Of a DNA stretch of 64,000 nucleotides, positions 1 through 13,422 are shown one piece after another (position 1 is the first letter of the stretch; every line of letters starts with the position of its first letter). This DNA comes from Azolla caroliniana (Eukaryota; Polypodiophyta): NCBI GenBank assembly GCA_043228905.1, contig JBHGNT010000011.1:21018001-21082000 (forward strand), read 5' to 3'. The notes beneath the pieces were generated by a model. That model ran no database searches, had not been told where the DNA came from, and saw nothing but the letters and a program-made list of their open reading frames with translations. A program made the position numbers and the translations under genes.

Positions 1-19
1 ATGGGCTCAGATTCTTGCA

Positions 20-172
20 TATTCGGATTTCATTTCTACCAATATGCATATCTGAATTCTTGGCACACCAACTTCCATGGAATTATTATAGTAATAACTT
101 CCTGCACGTTCAGATTTCATTTTCACCAATATGCATATCTGAATTCTTGGCGACACCAACTTCCATGCAATT
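20..172. repeat. Short tandem duplication, about 88-bp period
   Basis: Two imperfect copies of a segment containing ACCAATATGCATATCTGAAT and ending in CACCAACTTCCATG follow each other near the left edge. The copies differ by a few substitutions and a one-base indel. No coding role is seen. The flank from about 190 to 760 holds only AT-rich sequence in which I recognise nothing. Confidence 0.75.
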
Positions 173-762
173 GCAGGGCAGAAGCAAACACACACACACT
201 CGAGATAAAAACTAGACTCCTTTCAAGTTTAGCATAGAAATTTGAACAAGTTTAGGTACCTTTTCACTGTGTTCATCTTGAGTCCTTTGTAGTGAACCAT
301 TAAGCGTACAGTCATACCCAAATCATGTCTGTAAGTAACACACCAATACAGATTGTTTTACCACAATATTATTAAATTCACCACAATATCAGGCTAATAA
401 TCCTGTAGCATTTAAAAATTATTCTTAATCAGCTTTGGAAATGTGTAAATGATAAAGAAATGAACATTGTTATATATATTATTGGTATACCAGAAATCTC
501 AATTCACATTTATACCTTCAAAACATCACTAACAGGGAACTCAGGAAATATAATGCTGTCACATATTATCAGTCGAAGATTTTCTATGTCAAACGATATT
601 ATTATTGCTGTCCAGAAATGTTATTTATAGTCTACTTTCGTTTTCTTTCTTGAAGAATCTTAGGTTTTTCAAGTCATACTGTTCCTTTTTTGTTTGTATT
701 TAATAAGAAGGAAAGAAGGGATTAAATTTTTGAATTGCAAAAACATTCAACATGTAATGCGA

Positions 763-3363
763 TCACCTCAAAAGTTCCTCAAAAAATAATGGGTTACGTT
801 TCAGGTCCTCTGGAGGCATAGCACCATACTTTTCACTGAACTGGCCTTTGAGCATATCTGGCTTAATATCTGGATATGAAACTTGGCTTAGAGAGATAAA
901 AGTAGCATCATAACACAGACAATTCAGTAAGAGCTTCCAAGAAGCATTGAGAAGATGAAATTCAGCCATTACTTGTTTTTCATACAAAATTTAAAACAAG
1001 AACCGTTCATATTACAAAAAAATATGAATTGCCAAGGTGATCAGCTACAGCTCAAACTCACAAAAACCAAAAGCATATATCTTGATGGACTTCAGCTTCA
1101 TAACAGTCACGTTTTTCAGTCCTACACCAGCTAAAACCTGGTATAGATTGAACATATAATAGCCCTTGTAAGCAGCATTCCCATGGTATTTTATCATTTT
1201 GATGATCATTAGAAAAAAAGTACTATATTAATCACTTTTAAGTTCAGATTGCTGTAGCATTATGAACCACATATAATCCTTAAATATTTAGAATCTATAC
1301 CAAAGAGATACCTTCCATTTGCTACTTTTCAAAGAAAAAATCACAAATGAATCCAATTTGGACAATATAGCATGGCGACATTTGTGGATCCAAATTTCAA
1401 AGAGAAGGTGGTATATGTTAAGGAAAATCAAAGAATTGGTGAGGACCAATGAGATCTAGAAGCAGTAAACCATCTATCAAAGTTTTTGATTATCAAATTA
1501 GATCAAGAGTACTTTCTTTTGAGATTGCATTGATACTTGTCGTTTAGTAACCCTATATATTGTTCCTTCATATTGAAGCTGAGACTCCAATAGAAGCTCA
1601 TATAGCACAGACAATCAAAGAAAGCATGTGGCACAGACAACACTATAATGCAAATTTCCCTCTCAAATCATGGCTGGGCATCCGGGAAAAGGTAGCGTAA
1701 GGTACATTTTCAAATTCACTGGTGTGAAAAGTTTACCTGCATATTGGAACAAAACGGTTGGTTTTGACCAGAACCATGACAAAGGAATACTGGAAACTGG
1801 AAACCAGTCTTTGGTTCTATAATAATCTGCTCAACATCATCTTTAAGTTGATTTCGTAAGTGAATCAGTGATGCAGTAATATCACATGAAGCCACCTCCT
1901 GCTGAGGATAGTTATTTTCAGGTGATGATTCAATATCAGCTTCATCAACATCAGATGGTAGTAATTTGGGCCTAGCGAAAACAATCCTTGAGTTACAAAA
2001 TCATAACGAAAACATGTGTTTATTATAAGAATAAAATTATATTGCTTGTGGGAAAGTCTCCAATGCAACATAATGCACACAGATACAGAATTTATGCCCA
2101 CATACACGTAGAAATGCACATGCACATGAGTTTTCACAACAAAAAGTTAAGCATCTCTAGGATACCTACATTATAACCATACAGTAATTAAATTTACCGG
2201 TGTTTTAAAAAACAATCAAGGACCAGCATGAAAATACCCAGTGTGAGTTTTCTTTCATATTTGATCAGCTCTGTACAGGCTTCGCTATGTCACTGTTACG
2301 GAATAGATACCTAACCTAATGAATTGAAAAACATACACATATATATGTACAAATGCACACGCATGCAAGTTCTCACTAGAAAAATGGAAGCACCTCTAGC
2401 ACACCTACAATATAAACATACATTGTATAAGTTTTCCAGTGTTTTAAAAAACAATGACCAGCCAGGTTAAAAACAGATGGTGTGAGCTTTCCTACTATCA
2501 CATTGGATAAGAGCTCCGTAGAGGCTTGGTAAAGTCACTATTAAGGCTAGCATTAAAGATCAAAAGTAAATAAACAGCCTAATAACACAGAAAAGCATGC
2601 ACAACCAATATACACTTGAAGGATATAAAACCTTACAGGCTTTACAAAAAGTTATAGGACAAATTCATAGTTGAGTTTCATGCATTAAAAAATGATAGAA
2701 ACTAACAATAAAACAAACTCACTAAGGAGGTATGAGAATGAAAAGCTAAAACGGGTAATCTAGCATTGCAAGGGCGAAACACCAGAAGGAGCTCATCAAC
2801 AAGAACATGTGAAAAAGAGGCTAAATTGAAAAATAGACACCATTTAAGTGATTTTAATGGATCTCTTTTCGTCATGCACACAGTATTACACTGAAAATTT
2901 CTAATAGAATCTTCCAAGGTATAACAACTTACAGGTTTTCAAACGGAGGTATGACTGCACCACTCAGTGCAACAACTGCTGGAAAGCATAGATGACGTGG
3001 TTTGGAGAAAATGCTGCTGAAGTCCAAGGATAAAATATGCATGCACGCTAGATACAGTGGGGCATGTAAACTTTCAGAAATGACAACAAGGTTACAAAAG
3101 GTCTGATTGCTATTTCCAACCGCTGGTCTCTTCTCAAGTTCCCTTATTCTTTTACATTCAGGTTTACTAGAAGCTAACCATGGCATGAACAAAATAGGAA
3201 ACTGCAGAGTGGCTGTCCAAGCATCACCAAGATCCCCATTTATGTGAAATGTATGTGCCCCTTTAGAACCCTGGTTCCTCTGCAATTGATAATTCGATTG
3301 TTTTTTGGAGTTAGGGAAAGATGGAAACCATCCAAATAGCCAACTTGGTAGAAGCCACTTGCC
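763..3363 (-). CDS. Unidentified multi-exon plant gene, internal exons only
   Basis: I do not recognise this protein. Two exons join cleanly on the minus strand. The first, 2933-3363, is open, follows an acceptor ending ATGCAG, includes WTATLQFPILFMPWLASSKP and ends at donor CT|GTAAGT. The second, 1737-1971, starts after GCTAG, continues in phase as NLPKLLPSDVDEADIE and ends at GCAG|GTAAAC. A third open block, about 767-985 (includes FHLLNASWKLLLNC), ends at donor GAG|GTGATC, but its acceptor and the joining phase are unresolved, so an exon between may be missing. Start and stop were not found; the gene may continue off the left edge. The ORFs are well above chance in composition, but the 5' part carries in-frame stops, so it could be a decaying gene. 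Function unknown. Confidence 0.42.
2095..2550. repeat. Tandem duplication (about 235 bp) in an intron
   Basis: The two halves (about 2095-2310 and 2335-2550) share blocks in the same order: a run with CACATGCA/CACGCATGCA, then CACCTCTAGCACACCTACA-like sequence, a conserved TGTTTTAAAAAACAAT, a GTGTGAG(T/C)TTTC block and a final AGGCTT..TATGTCACT/AAAGTCACT. They are diverged, so the event is old. It lies between two exons of the unidentified minus-strand gene. Confidence 0.65.
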
Positions 3364-3771
3364 CTGCATATTCTATCATGAATTTTCACAAAAACGTTTC
3401 TTTGCACAATGCAGACCTTGCAAACATTGCCTCAACTTATAGCAAATTGATGAGTGCTGGCTCCTCCAAAGCCCGTCTCACTGCAGTTCAGAGATCACTG
3501 TAAATTAAAAGCTAACAATGCGTATAAACAATTGCCCAACTTTCTTTAAATGAACCAAAAACTACAGCAATTACTAGAAAGTTTAATGACGTTTTTATCT
3601 AGAGTTCTATTTTAGAGGAGCAGAGTCACCTTAATTATCATGGACAAATCAGTTATAAGCTCATAAGCCCAGAAAGTAAAGGGCCAACAGATTGAGATAC
3701 ATTTAATTGAAACAATAGAGCTTACATTACTGGTGGAAAACTAGGTGAGGCTCTTCTTCATTGCAAAGTCC

Positions 3772-3942
3772 CTAATATCTGAGGTGTAGTGCCCACTGGG
3801 TCGCCTTAATGGAAAGCAAAATTGATCCTTTCCTCATCATACTCACTATGCAAAATTCCTCTTGGAGGTACTGCAAATTGACATGTACAGTCTTGGAGGT
3901 GCAGGATATTCCACGCTCATTATTGAGGACTTCACCAGGATA
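3772..3942 (-). other. 57-codon open block, possible upstream exon or relic
   Basis: On the minus strand this stretch stays open for 57 codons after an in-frame TAA and ends at TAG. It has protein-like composition (for example the block VNLQYLQEEFCIV). It lies 5' of the unidentified gene's first supported exon and could be a degraded exon. No splice sites are convincing and no homology is recognised. The interval from 3364 to 3771 shows only short, stop-broken frames. Confidence 0.2.
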
Positions 3943-4172
3943 TTACCTATAGCAAACACAACTCACATTTCTAAGGTGCAAGAAAGGGAGGGGGGGGGAC
4001 TGTTAGTTTTGTTTCTTTCATGATTCATGAACGGCAAAACATTGCGTTCTTTACATGAACAGAAGTGTTCATGAATTCCCATCGTATGCACTGGAGAGAT
4101 GATGCAAGCCATGGAAACGATTACACAACATAGAAGATCCTGACATAGACCGAAACATGGAATGAATGCGAA

Positions 4173-4177
<5 letters not shown>

Positions 4178-4225
<48 letters not shown>
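4178..4225. repeat. (GA)n microsatellite
   Basis: About 24 uninterrupted GA dinucleotides. On the minus strand this reads (TC)n, a common feature of plant 5' leaders and core promoters, and it is upstream of the unidentified minus-strand gene. It may mark that gene's 5' end. Confidence 0.95.
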
Positions 4226-4228
<3 letters not shown>

Positions 4229-6875
4229 TGAAAAGAACAACATAAAGTTCAGAGGAGAACGTGGCGAACCTGTTTTAAGAAGTGGAAAGCGCAGACTTTC
4301 AGAAATCTTGTGAAGGGAGGTTCCAGTAGCTTGGTCTGTGCGAGGGAAGAGAGATCTGAGAGACATGGAGAGAAGAAGAAGAAGAAGGAAGAAGAAGAAG
4401 GAGCAGAGGAAGAGTTGTGTTACATATTTAAGTTCTCATGCGAATCGTGCCTGCGAATTATGCCTTCCAAATCCAATAACAAAACAAAACAAAACAAAAC
4501 AAAAGAAGAAGGTGTGTGTGTGTGTGAGAGAGAGAAAGAGAGAGAGTTTGTTCTGCCCAAAGCCTTCCCTCTTGTTGCTCCTAGAATTGAATTTAATGAG
4601 AAACCTCTCTCCCTTCACTAACTTTTGTGTTCTGTCTCTTCATTTCTCCAGCACCCACACGCTCTCGAATCTCAACTTGTCTTTCTCATTCCTATCACGA
4701 TTACACTTTTGTGGCCTCTCCCATACAACTCTCACTCGTCCATCCATTCGAGCTGGTGGGTCGGTCGATTGGTCGGTCGGGGGATGGCTTCATGTGGGTG
4801 GGTTCCAGCTCCCAAACGAATAACGATATTCATTATGTATTCTGGACCAATATCACTCCGATCAAAAACCGATTGAGCGAGATATCTCGTAAGAATTTTG
4901 AGTTCAATTTCATGAGAGGATCGACAAGGTGGAGGTAGATGATAGTACGTTCTCACACACTAACGTCGAGACGGTTCTCAAGAAGCCTAAATGAGTAAGA
5001 CATAGCTTTCAATAAGGACATGAACAAACATTTACATATTTCGAACCCTCGTTGGGCATTAGAATCACTACTCAAGGCTAGTGGTGAGCTTTTCATATCC
5101 CCCCCCCCCCACACACACACACAACTATGTAAGGACTACAAAGGTAAGGAAGGACCACCTCAATTTTGTTTATGCTTTTTCCCCTGTTTTCTTTTTGTTG
5201 TGATTTTACATTTGTAAATCATGATTAGTGAGCCCATGATGCACAAATTCGTAATGGTTAATTTTTTGTTTTCCCCTGCCAATTAGTTACAATAGTGCTC
5301 AATTATTTTCATAGCCACTTTATTTATTGTTAAATATAACACTAACCATCAGTTAACATTAAATTAACATGCAAATAAGAAGAAAGGAGGCAACTACTAC
5401 TACATGCAAGTTTTTGTGGTGCGGTAGAGTAATGTGCTCTATGTGGAGTGTGTTTGTTTGTAATGTGGCAACAATTAGACATGTTCATAGATAAGTTATT
5501 GGGCTTTGGAGTGCACAATTTAAGAATGCATAATCTTTGGGTTATCAAAAGATTTGTTTGGGCTGAAGCGAGCACCAAGAGCATGATATGAGCGAAGGAT
5601 GGATTCCTTTAAAGGGTTTTATTTACGTGATGCCCAACAAATGATGCTCCCTATGTAAAAATGGAAGTTGAGTATACAATTATCCTTATGTTCTCTTTGA
5701 ACAAGCTCGTAATGTCATTGTGTTTGTGCCTCCGATGCATATGGCAAATAGAAATCTTACTTCCCAAAAAAAATCCCGTGAAGTTGAAGTCTTGTCCTAT
5801 GTGTATCTTTTTATGAAGGCTTTGGGAAGTGAGCAAGTCAAAAACTACAATTATAAAAATGGGCGAAAATCATCAAGCTGAGAAAGACAAGTTAAATGAT
5901 GTGAGAGTTTGAATGGTCGACCTTTTATAGAACGATGGATTATGGTTAACTCGAGGAACATAAAATTTTGGTTTGATCTAGTGTAAATGGACACAAAATA
6001 GAAAATGTATCATGTACAAACATCTAAAGGTCAAATGGTATAAATTGTTTTGTAAAAATATACAATAATGAGAATACATGTGGAGAAAGAGTTTTAACTC
6101 ATATAACATAAGAAGTTCAAGTTGTTACCATCTATAATTTATTATAGACAACTTCTGAAAAGGAAAATACAAGATCTTCATGGATTTGATGTCATCAAGG
6201 TCTCATCAACTCTAGTCTCAGAAGGCATGCAATCACAATGAGTAAACTTTCACTTTCTATCACCATAAGTCCTTGACAATGAGGTTTAGGTTTAAGGTAT
6301 GTAACATGCTTTTGAGTTCTTAAATGAGCCTTGAAAGAGATGTTGAGAAACAATAAGAAGCAAGAAGGCAAGCAAAGAATATGCATAGTTCAAACCATAA
6401 TATTATTAATAGGGTCACCCTAAGTTCACCTCAAGACGCATCAAACCTCATCATACTATAAGTTTGAAAAGCACAATCACGACAATCTTATCATCTACTC
6501 ATATGTCTACATTTATATTTGTTCAAACAATGTTAAATGAAATAAGACATTGAATCCATGAGTGATTGTTTAATCAAATAGGTCAATTATTGTTTTAATG
6601 GATGCATAATGGCATCATGTGTTCACATTGTGGTTTAACATAGAGATGGTATTGTATGTATTAAGATTCGGTAGTATATAAAACTCTCAAGCCAATCAAG
6701 CTGAAAGGGCAAAATCACTTATGAATGATCCAATATTATTACATACACAATAGAGACCTCTATCCGGACTTGTGAAAAAACAATACAAGTGATATGGGTA
6801 CACACTATTGTTACATACATAGACTACCTAAAACGAGTGGATTGGCAGGCACAAGGAACACATTCTTGCAATGTC
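4226..6875. other. Intergenic, no gene recognised
   Basis: This holds low-complexity patches: GAA-rich around 4370-4405, (AAAAC)n at 4480-4503, (TG)n/(GA)n at 4512-4546, and C-run plus (AC)n at 5101-5122. The rest is unstructured AT-rich DNA. Short open frames here have composition expected by chance and no recognisable motif. It is the 3' flank of the phospholipase C gene and the 5' flank of the unidentified minus-strand gene. Confidence 0.6.
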
Positions 6876-9800
6876 TCACTTTTGGGCTAATGTGGCGTCT
6901 TTAAGGTCGATGTGGAGCAATAGTTTAACCTTCGATAATTCATCCCCTTTCATGTCACATAAGGTTACCCCTCTATAGCCATGCCTGAGCTCACTCAAAG
7001 GTAAGCTTATTTGCCCTCCAAAATCATCCCTTGTAGAGTTCTCATTATAAACCTCCAATCTTAGCACTCCAATTTCCGGTGCTCTTAAATTGAATTCAAA
7101 TTCTTCTCCCCACACTGGCATCCAATTGTCATCAACCGTTTGAGTTTTCTGCATCACTGAATCAGCTTCTATACCCGCAATACCCACCTAAGTTTTTTTT
7201 TTATTCATTAGAATTTGTCATCATTGTCATTTTAAGCATTTTTTGGGTTAGAAGGAAATAGATAAAAAAAAAATAACGAGGGGATATATATGCTTAGTTT
7301 TATTTTCTCTTCTTGGTGTAGTGTTGATATTAACCCCAATAACAAGAGGTATTTTGGATAATATTGCTCTTTGTTTTAATGGTAAGAATGGAGCATTAAT
7401 CTCTCAATCTATGAGTTAAAAATTAGCAATCAGCAACAATTCGTTTTAATTTGGTTTGGAAGTCTCGAACCAAACAGTTAAAAATATTTTGAAACCTAAA
7501 CCAAATTGTTTACGAGATTCTCAAACTGAAACTGTTATGCCATTAAGTTGTGCTTTCCTGGTTCGGTTTTGGCTCAAACTGAATCGTTGACATTGATAGT
7601 TATAAGTTTGCAACATACAGTTTATGTATAAATTCCATGGTATAAAAATGTTTCATAAATCACTAAGTCATTGAAACTACTGTTTCCAGCTTGATAAACC
7701 GTAAACTCATACGCCAGTATGATATGAAACCGAATGATCCCCCCCCTCCCCCCAAAAGATAAAAGCCAAGCCCTTAAGCCAAACTATTGAACTGTTAACC
7801 CACAATTTCCTGGTTTGGTTTTGGCTCAAACTGAGCCATTGCTGATTGTTAGGCTTACTAACAAGGCAAGGGCTCCAACTACAAGGCCAACAGAACTCCA
7901 CTTTTATCCACAAAAATAGTGGAGCAAACAGACTTTGCCTATAATTTACACCACTCACACACTCATATTTGCCACAAAATCATAACAGTTTAAGGCACAG
8001 AATATTCATACAGCCATACCATTGTGTAGAAGTCAGGTGCCGAAAACCGATCAAAACTCTTTTCGCCAAATTGTTCACGCCATCCGTAACCCATACAAAT
8101 CTTGACCTGGTATAAGTAAAAATGACCAGTCACTCATATTTATATCTCAACCTAATAAAGCAGAAGAATTTTTTTGTTAGGGATACTAGCTTCTTCTATG
8201 TATGTAAATGTTACACACAAATGCAGTATTGTCGGGAGTAAATTAAGCCTGGAGTTGGTGTATTTGCTAACATAAGTCCTTTGCCAACCATGCATAGCTA
8301 CTCCCTAATAATGCATTTTTGTGTATGCTCATAACGTCCAAATATTCACCCAAATTTCCCTATTCTTGAAACACACACACACAGGTATTCTCATGTGTAA
8401 TGCTTTCATGTTTGATAATAGACATGGGGTGAAAGCCTATATAAAGAAGCTGAATGGTATCCTCATGTGGAATTTTTGGATGTTAGAGCATGTGGGGATC
8501 ATTTCCTCAAATGCATATTCAGGTTTTTTAATGGCATTACAGGACGTCCCTCTCCCTACATAGGCAGATGATAGGTAGAGGAGACTAAGAAGTCTTGTAA
8601 CTAAGTGGTTTTTACATACAATTAATATAATTGTGTGCTTTTACCAAAAAGAGCGTGAGAGAGAGAGAGAGGGGATCCATAATATACTTTCAAATTTAGC
8701 TTCACTGGCAGTGGATTTTCTGGATTATACATGTTAACAAATAATCCATCAGTACTTGGAAGAAGAAAGCCAGGTTTCTTTATGTATCCACATCCACCAT
8801 TAGCTTTGAAAAACCCTTGAGCAACCCACAAGTGCTTCCCATAACCCTGATATATATTGCCAAAACAAAAGAGAACAAAAGAAAAATCAATTTCCCATTT
8901 TAGGATTGTATTTGCTTACAGTTTCAAAGAATGTTTGAAAAGAAAATCAGGCCTAACTTGCATATTGGCAGCAACCATTTGCGCTCCATGTGCCCATGCA
9001 ATAATCGGATTATAATTTGATGAATTGAATCGCAACCCATAAGGATAGATCCTCAGAAAATTATTGTGTGTAAACCTGTTGGACACATCAATGCAATTAG
9101 AAATAGCAATAACATCAGGTTTCCAAAGATAAAATGAAAGGGCTATGAAGATGAGATGATATATGGCAATCACAAATCCCAACTCACTTGACAACGGCGT
9201 GAGGACTTGATCCTGCAACTTCGGTAAGCTCTGGTTCACTTAAACTAATTCTCTTTACAAGCTCTTCAGATTTCAAGGCATCTAATACCGATTTCCCTTT
9301 CGGCTTTCCCGCTTTTATTGAAATTAGTTTCTTGTACTCTTTTGGTATCACAGGGGGTTTGTTAGGCTCGTCTTCCAAGGTCGATCTCACAACATTCTTC
9401 ACCTACACAAAATGTGGTATCAATTTGTGTTACAAAGTTTACAAGATAAAAAATGATATCTAACCTTCTCATGATCTTTGAGTGAGGAAATCTCCTCAGT
9501 ACCAACAGTAGACTTGTTTTCTTCCTTAATTTCCTTCTTTGCATCTATTGCGTCGATAACAACCAGTTCTGAGATTTGGGCACATGGAACCTCGAGAGAA
9601 TCCTTTGGCAGCTTTGTTAATGGCATCATTTCTTTAACCTTTCTAGGGATGAGATTTTTAACTTTATTGTAAGCCATGAGAGAGGAAATTTTGTAGCCCC
9701 CAGTAGACTTGCTTTCTTCTTTCTTCATGATTGACACGTCATCATCGTTGTCATCTTCTTCTTCTTCTTCTTGGATCGGTCTTGAGGGGTCGGCAATCGG

Positions 9801-11548
9801 AGCCTCTAGAAACTCCTTAGGAGGCTTTGTTGAGATGAGGATTCTTCCTCTCAGAGACTCTGGTGATGGGAAAATCTTCATCCCTTCGTCATTCTCAGGG
9901 TAAAAAAGAGTAGATCCAAAAGTATCGACAATCACCTAGTGGAGAAAAGAAAAGAAAAAGATGAGACTTTACATGATTGAACTACAATGTATGAGAATTT
10001 ATCACTAAGACATTTTCTAGAAAGATGTATGTACCTCTGCAGCCTTCGCTTGTAACTGTGGAGTAAGATGGTCCTCTAATGTCACAATAACAGGGTAATC
10101 AGTCTTGTGAAAAGCATTCTCTTTGATGGCGACAAGGCATGTCTTGAAATCAACCGGGGAGGTCAAGGTTCTATGTGATTAAGCAAAAATTGAAAACAAT
10201 GTGAGAGCCATGTCCTTCATTAATATAGGAAACTTCACCTACAAATAAAGATTTGTGGATGGATATACCGACATATGAACACATATATATATTATAGAGA
10301 GAGAGAGAGAAAGAGAAATGCACACAAAGACACTCATAGTGAGGTGAAAACTCAGAAAGAAGATTTACAACATGTCAAGAATAAATCATTTAAAAAAGAC
10401 CATAAATGTGGTCAGTAATGTCATGCGAGTAATAGCATAAAGGGAGGATCATCAGAGGGAAAATCGAACGAGCTGCTATGGATCCGAAGCTGATGGCCCA
10501 AATTTCTGTTCATTATGAATAATCTAGAGTGATCCATGGGCATGACATGGACACAAGCAAAGGTGACATAGCACTCGCACTAGCATGGGAAGAGGAAATA
10601 CCTAAGGAACCAATATGGATCCACTGCCGATGACCCAAAATCATGCTCATTACAAATAGTCCAGAGCATTCAATTCAGGCATTGGCAATGACACTGATGT
10701 AGATATAGATACAGATACAAATAAGGAATCATGGTGTGTGAGGCTACCTTCCATGGTAAACCAAGATTTCATCTTCTTCAGGATTAGGCCATAGATCGAG
10801 CTCCACAACTCTCACACCTCGGCGAAGAGCTTCAGCTATTGGTTTCTCGCTGCAAGCACTGCTGAGTTGATTTCCAGTGAGATAGGAATTGTGTCCTGTG
10901 AAGATGTAATAGTGTGCCATTGGAGATGTCATGTCATGGTGGATCTGGTCATCATGGAAAATATATGAATGTACAAAAGCTTTATAGCAGATGTTTGTGG
11001 GTGATTCGGTATGATATATTTGCCTTACAAAACATATATAATTATAAGGAAAAAAACTCTGAAATTACTCCTGATGATGTTTTAGGTTGCAATAGATACC
11101 CGAAATCATTTCGTCAGAAATCATGACAAGTTAGAATAGAAATAAGGTGTAATTTCAACCAGAACCACAAGCAAAGTTTATTATAGCCGAAAACAGAGAC
11201 CATTTCAATAGAAATAACGCATCACAACACAGACTTCAGACATCATTTCTGAAGATAATTAACAGCATAACCGTAGATTAAAACCATCCTTCTTACTCGA
11301 GAATTGATAGCTTGATTGAGCTCAGTGTTGAAAAGATATTCCAAGAAATCCTTCTTATTGAATTCTGTCTTATCTCTGCTGACCGGAAAAGATTTTTCCA
11401 TGAGCTGTGCGGCTTGACTCTCAGAGATATCGACTTCATTCTGGACGCCGATCAAAAATTTGCGAAAATGAGAAGGACCCATTATGCCATTGACCGAGAA
11501 TTTCTCGAAGATGGAATCAATCTCTGCAGAATCAGGTCGAGGATCCAT
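6876..11548 (-). CDS. PLC: Phosphoinositide-specific phospholipase C (PI-PLC)
   Basis: Hydrolyses PtdIns(4,5)P2 to diacylglycerol and inositol trisphosphate in a Ca2+-dependent way at the plasma membrane. Nine exons: 11297-11548, 10748-10944, 10035-10170, 9465-9935, 9188-9402, 8958-9075, 8688-8846, 8020-8106, 6876-7187. All introns are GT-AG with matching phase, giving 648 aa. Order: EF-hand-like N-terminus (1-84); X domain (about 90-230) with catalytic H102 in FTGHNSYL and H148 in VYHGR, and metal ligands E132/D134 in VELDLWPN; acidic linker; Y domain (about 370-500) with [16 protein letters not shown] and MVAANMQGYG; C2 domain (about 515-648). Plant PLCs usually run about 560-610 aa; the excess is in the X-Y linker of exon 4, where a segment is duplicated. 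Catalytic residues are intact, so activity is expected. Single-domain order is plant-type (no PH domain). Which paralogue it is cannot be told here. Confidence 0.95.
9450..9830 (-). repeat. Exonic duplication in the PLC X-Y linker
   Basis: Residues about 231-289 ([11 protein letters not shown] ... [14 protein letters not shown] ... YNKVKN) are paralleled by residues about 302-352 ([11 protein letters not shown] ... [15 protein letters not shown] ... HEK, then intronic GTTAGA). The second copy ends at the present splice donor. The equivalent donor position in the first copy (AAA|GTTAAA) is now read through as coding sequence. Confidence 0.75.
10470..10700. repeat. Imperfect tandem duplication in a PLC intron
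   Basis: Two diverged copies (about 10470-10575 and 10605-10700) share the order TATGGATCC, GATGGCCCAAA/GATGACCCAAA, GCTCATTA/GTTCATTA and a CAGAG/TAGAG block. They lie in the intron between exons 2 and 3. Confidence 0.55.
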
Positions 11549-12729
11549 GGTTCCCGCGTTTGGTTAGGGGCTCTCAACAGAGGAAGAAGATGAAGATGAA
11601 GATAAAGACGAAGATGATGATGAGACTTTGTTTGCATTTAAACTTTTCTTCTTCTGCTAATGGACTAATTTGACTTTTGGATAACAGCCCTTTTTTTGTT
11701 TTACAGCACCAAGGGCCTCATCGCGGAGTTAGTTGTGTTAGTTGTGTCGGCTACTCTCGGAGAGTTCTCTTGGGACCAACACTAGGATTTCACGAGCACT
11801 CTTGCTTGCCTCTCTCGGGACCAATGGCAAGACTCGATGGCCTTCCAAGGCCTCTAGAAACATCACATGACACATGAAATCTCTCTTGACATAGGACTTG
11901 AATGGAATGGAAAAGTTTATCATACCCAATAAGGATGGACAGTGGGGGAAATACATCCTTTCTCCTTCCTATACATGAGTAACTTTCTCAAATGGCCTCC
12001 ATATGCTATGATTTCAGAGGATAATGGTCTATGCGTACTTATATAATGGACGTCATTACCATAGTCTACAACAATGTAGGTTCCTCCTAGCTTTTAGGTA
12101 TCATGATTTAGAAATAATTGCATGTCACAAATATGTGCAATATGTGTTTGCAGTTTATCATTTCAACATTACTGAGTCCTAGACTCCTGTGTTCAATGCT
12201 AGATGCTTATGTTGGGCACAAATACTTTCGAAGCTTGGGAGGATATGAAGTTAAGAAGAATGGGATCATTGACAACAACATAGTGTTTCATGATCAATGA
12301 ATGTGTCTTGACATGCACATAGAAATATCATCATTCTATAAAGTTATGTAGTTTGTGTATGGGGCAATGCAACATAAGGTTTTTATTTCTACCCCACGTG
12401 AGTGAATGGGGCATGTGTTTTTCACACTTCAGTGTGATACTTTGGATTTCTAACGAGATTGACAAGCCTATGGATTTTTTATCAACAATCAACGATCTAG
12501 ACTCAACGATTAAACCATCTTTTCTCGCAAGAATCCTTCTTTTGAGGAAGGATATCGGTGCTACCTTAGTTTTAATACCAAGTAATTTCGATAAGCGATT
12601 AAGCTTTGAAAGACCTATAGGATTCAACAAACACATAAAATAATTCTCATTAACCTCATATCGCCAAACCACATGAATTCAAATCTGTTTCCATGATAAT
12701 GTACAACAATGCATTTGGCATTCTTGATA

Positions 12730-12990
12730 AGCATGAGAATATACATGGATTTTTTTATTGGGTTTGATTAATCCAATTCTTTGCATTGATGATTGGGGCC
12801 CCCTATTATCTAAACTAAATTTTGTAGTATAGTTCTTGTATATTTAATATTTATAACATGGTCCTACTTAGCCATGAGAATACACACAGTTTTTATTATA
12901 AGGTTTGATTAATCCAATTCTTTCCATTGGGCCCCCCCTATTATCTTAATTAAGTTCTTGTATATTTATACCACCGTCCTAGTTAGCCAT
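12730..12990. repeat. Tandem duplication, about 138-bp period
   Basis: Two copies each run GCATGAGAATA(T)ACA ... TTGATTAATCCAATTCTTT ... CCCCCTATTATCT ... AGTTCTTGTATATTTA ... GTCCTA(C/G)TTAGCCAT. They are close to each other in sequence and diverge mainly by indels. Confidence 0.8.
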
Positions 12991-13419
12991 CACAAAGGGC
13001 ACATTGAATGCACACAATCATAGCCCATCCTTGTTTTCTATCGTGGTTAACGAAAAGATTATGGGATATAAGACTCTTATCATAAACATTTTTTATCAAC
13101 CCTGGCAGTAGGTTTATTGTCATCTATGCCATAGTTTAAAAAACTAATGTAGATTCCATCCATCGTGCTGATAAATGCACAATTAAAAATTTAAAACTAA
13201 GACAAGATCGCTCACTATTTCATAACTTATGGTAGAACGGTCAAGGATCAAAGTTGATAGCAAAATTAGTGAGAACATTGGAAACTAAATGGTATGAACA
13301 CATGGATTTGAGATTAAATCCTGACTTTCATACATCAATATCAACCTGATGGCCTCCAAACTGTTATATTACTCTCTCTATCTCTATGTACATGTATATC
13401 TCTATCCAAACAATTGAAA

Positions 13420-13422
<3 letters not shown>

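Noticed and set aside
3321-3503. 60-codon plus-strand ORF that looks protein-like
   Set aside because: Overlaps the better-supported minus-strand exon ending at 3363; no recognisable family and no splice context.
4310-4938. Several overlapping plus-strand ORFs of 80-160 codons
   Set aside because: They run through GAA, AAAAC and GA/TG simple repeats; composition is repeat-driven.
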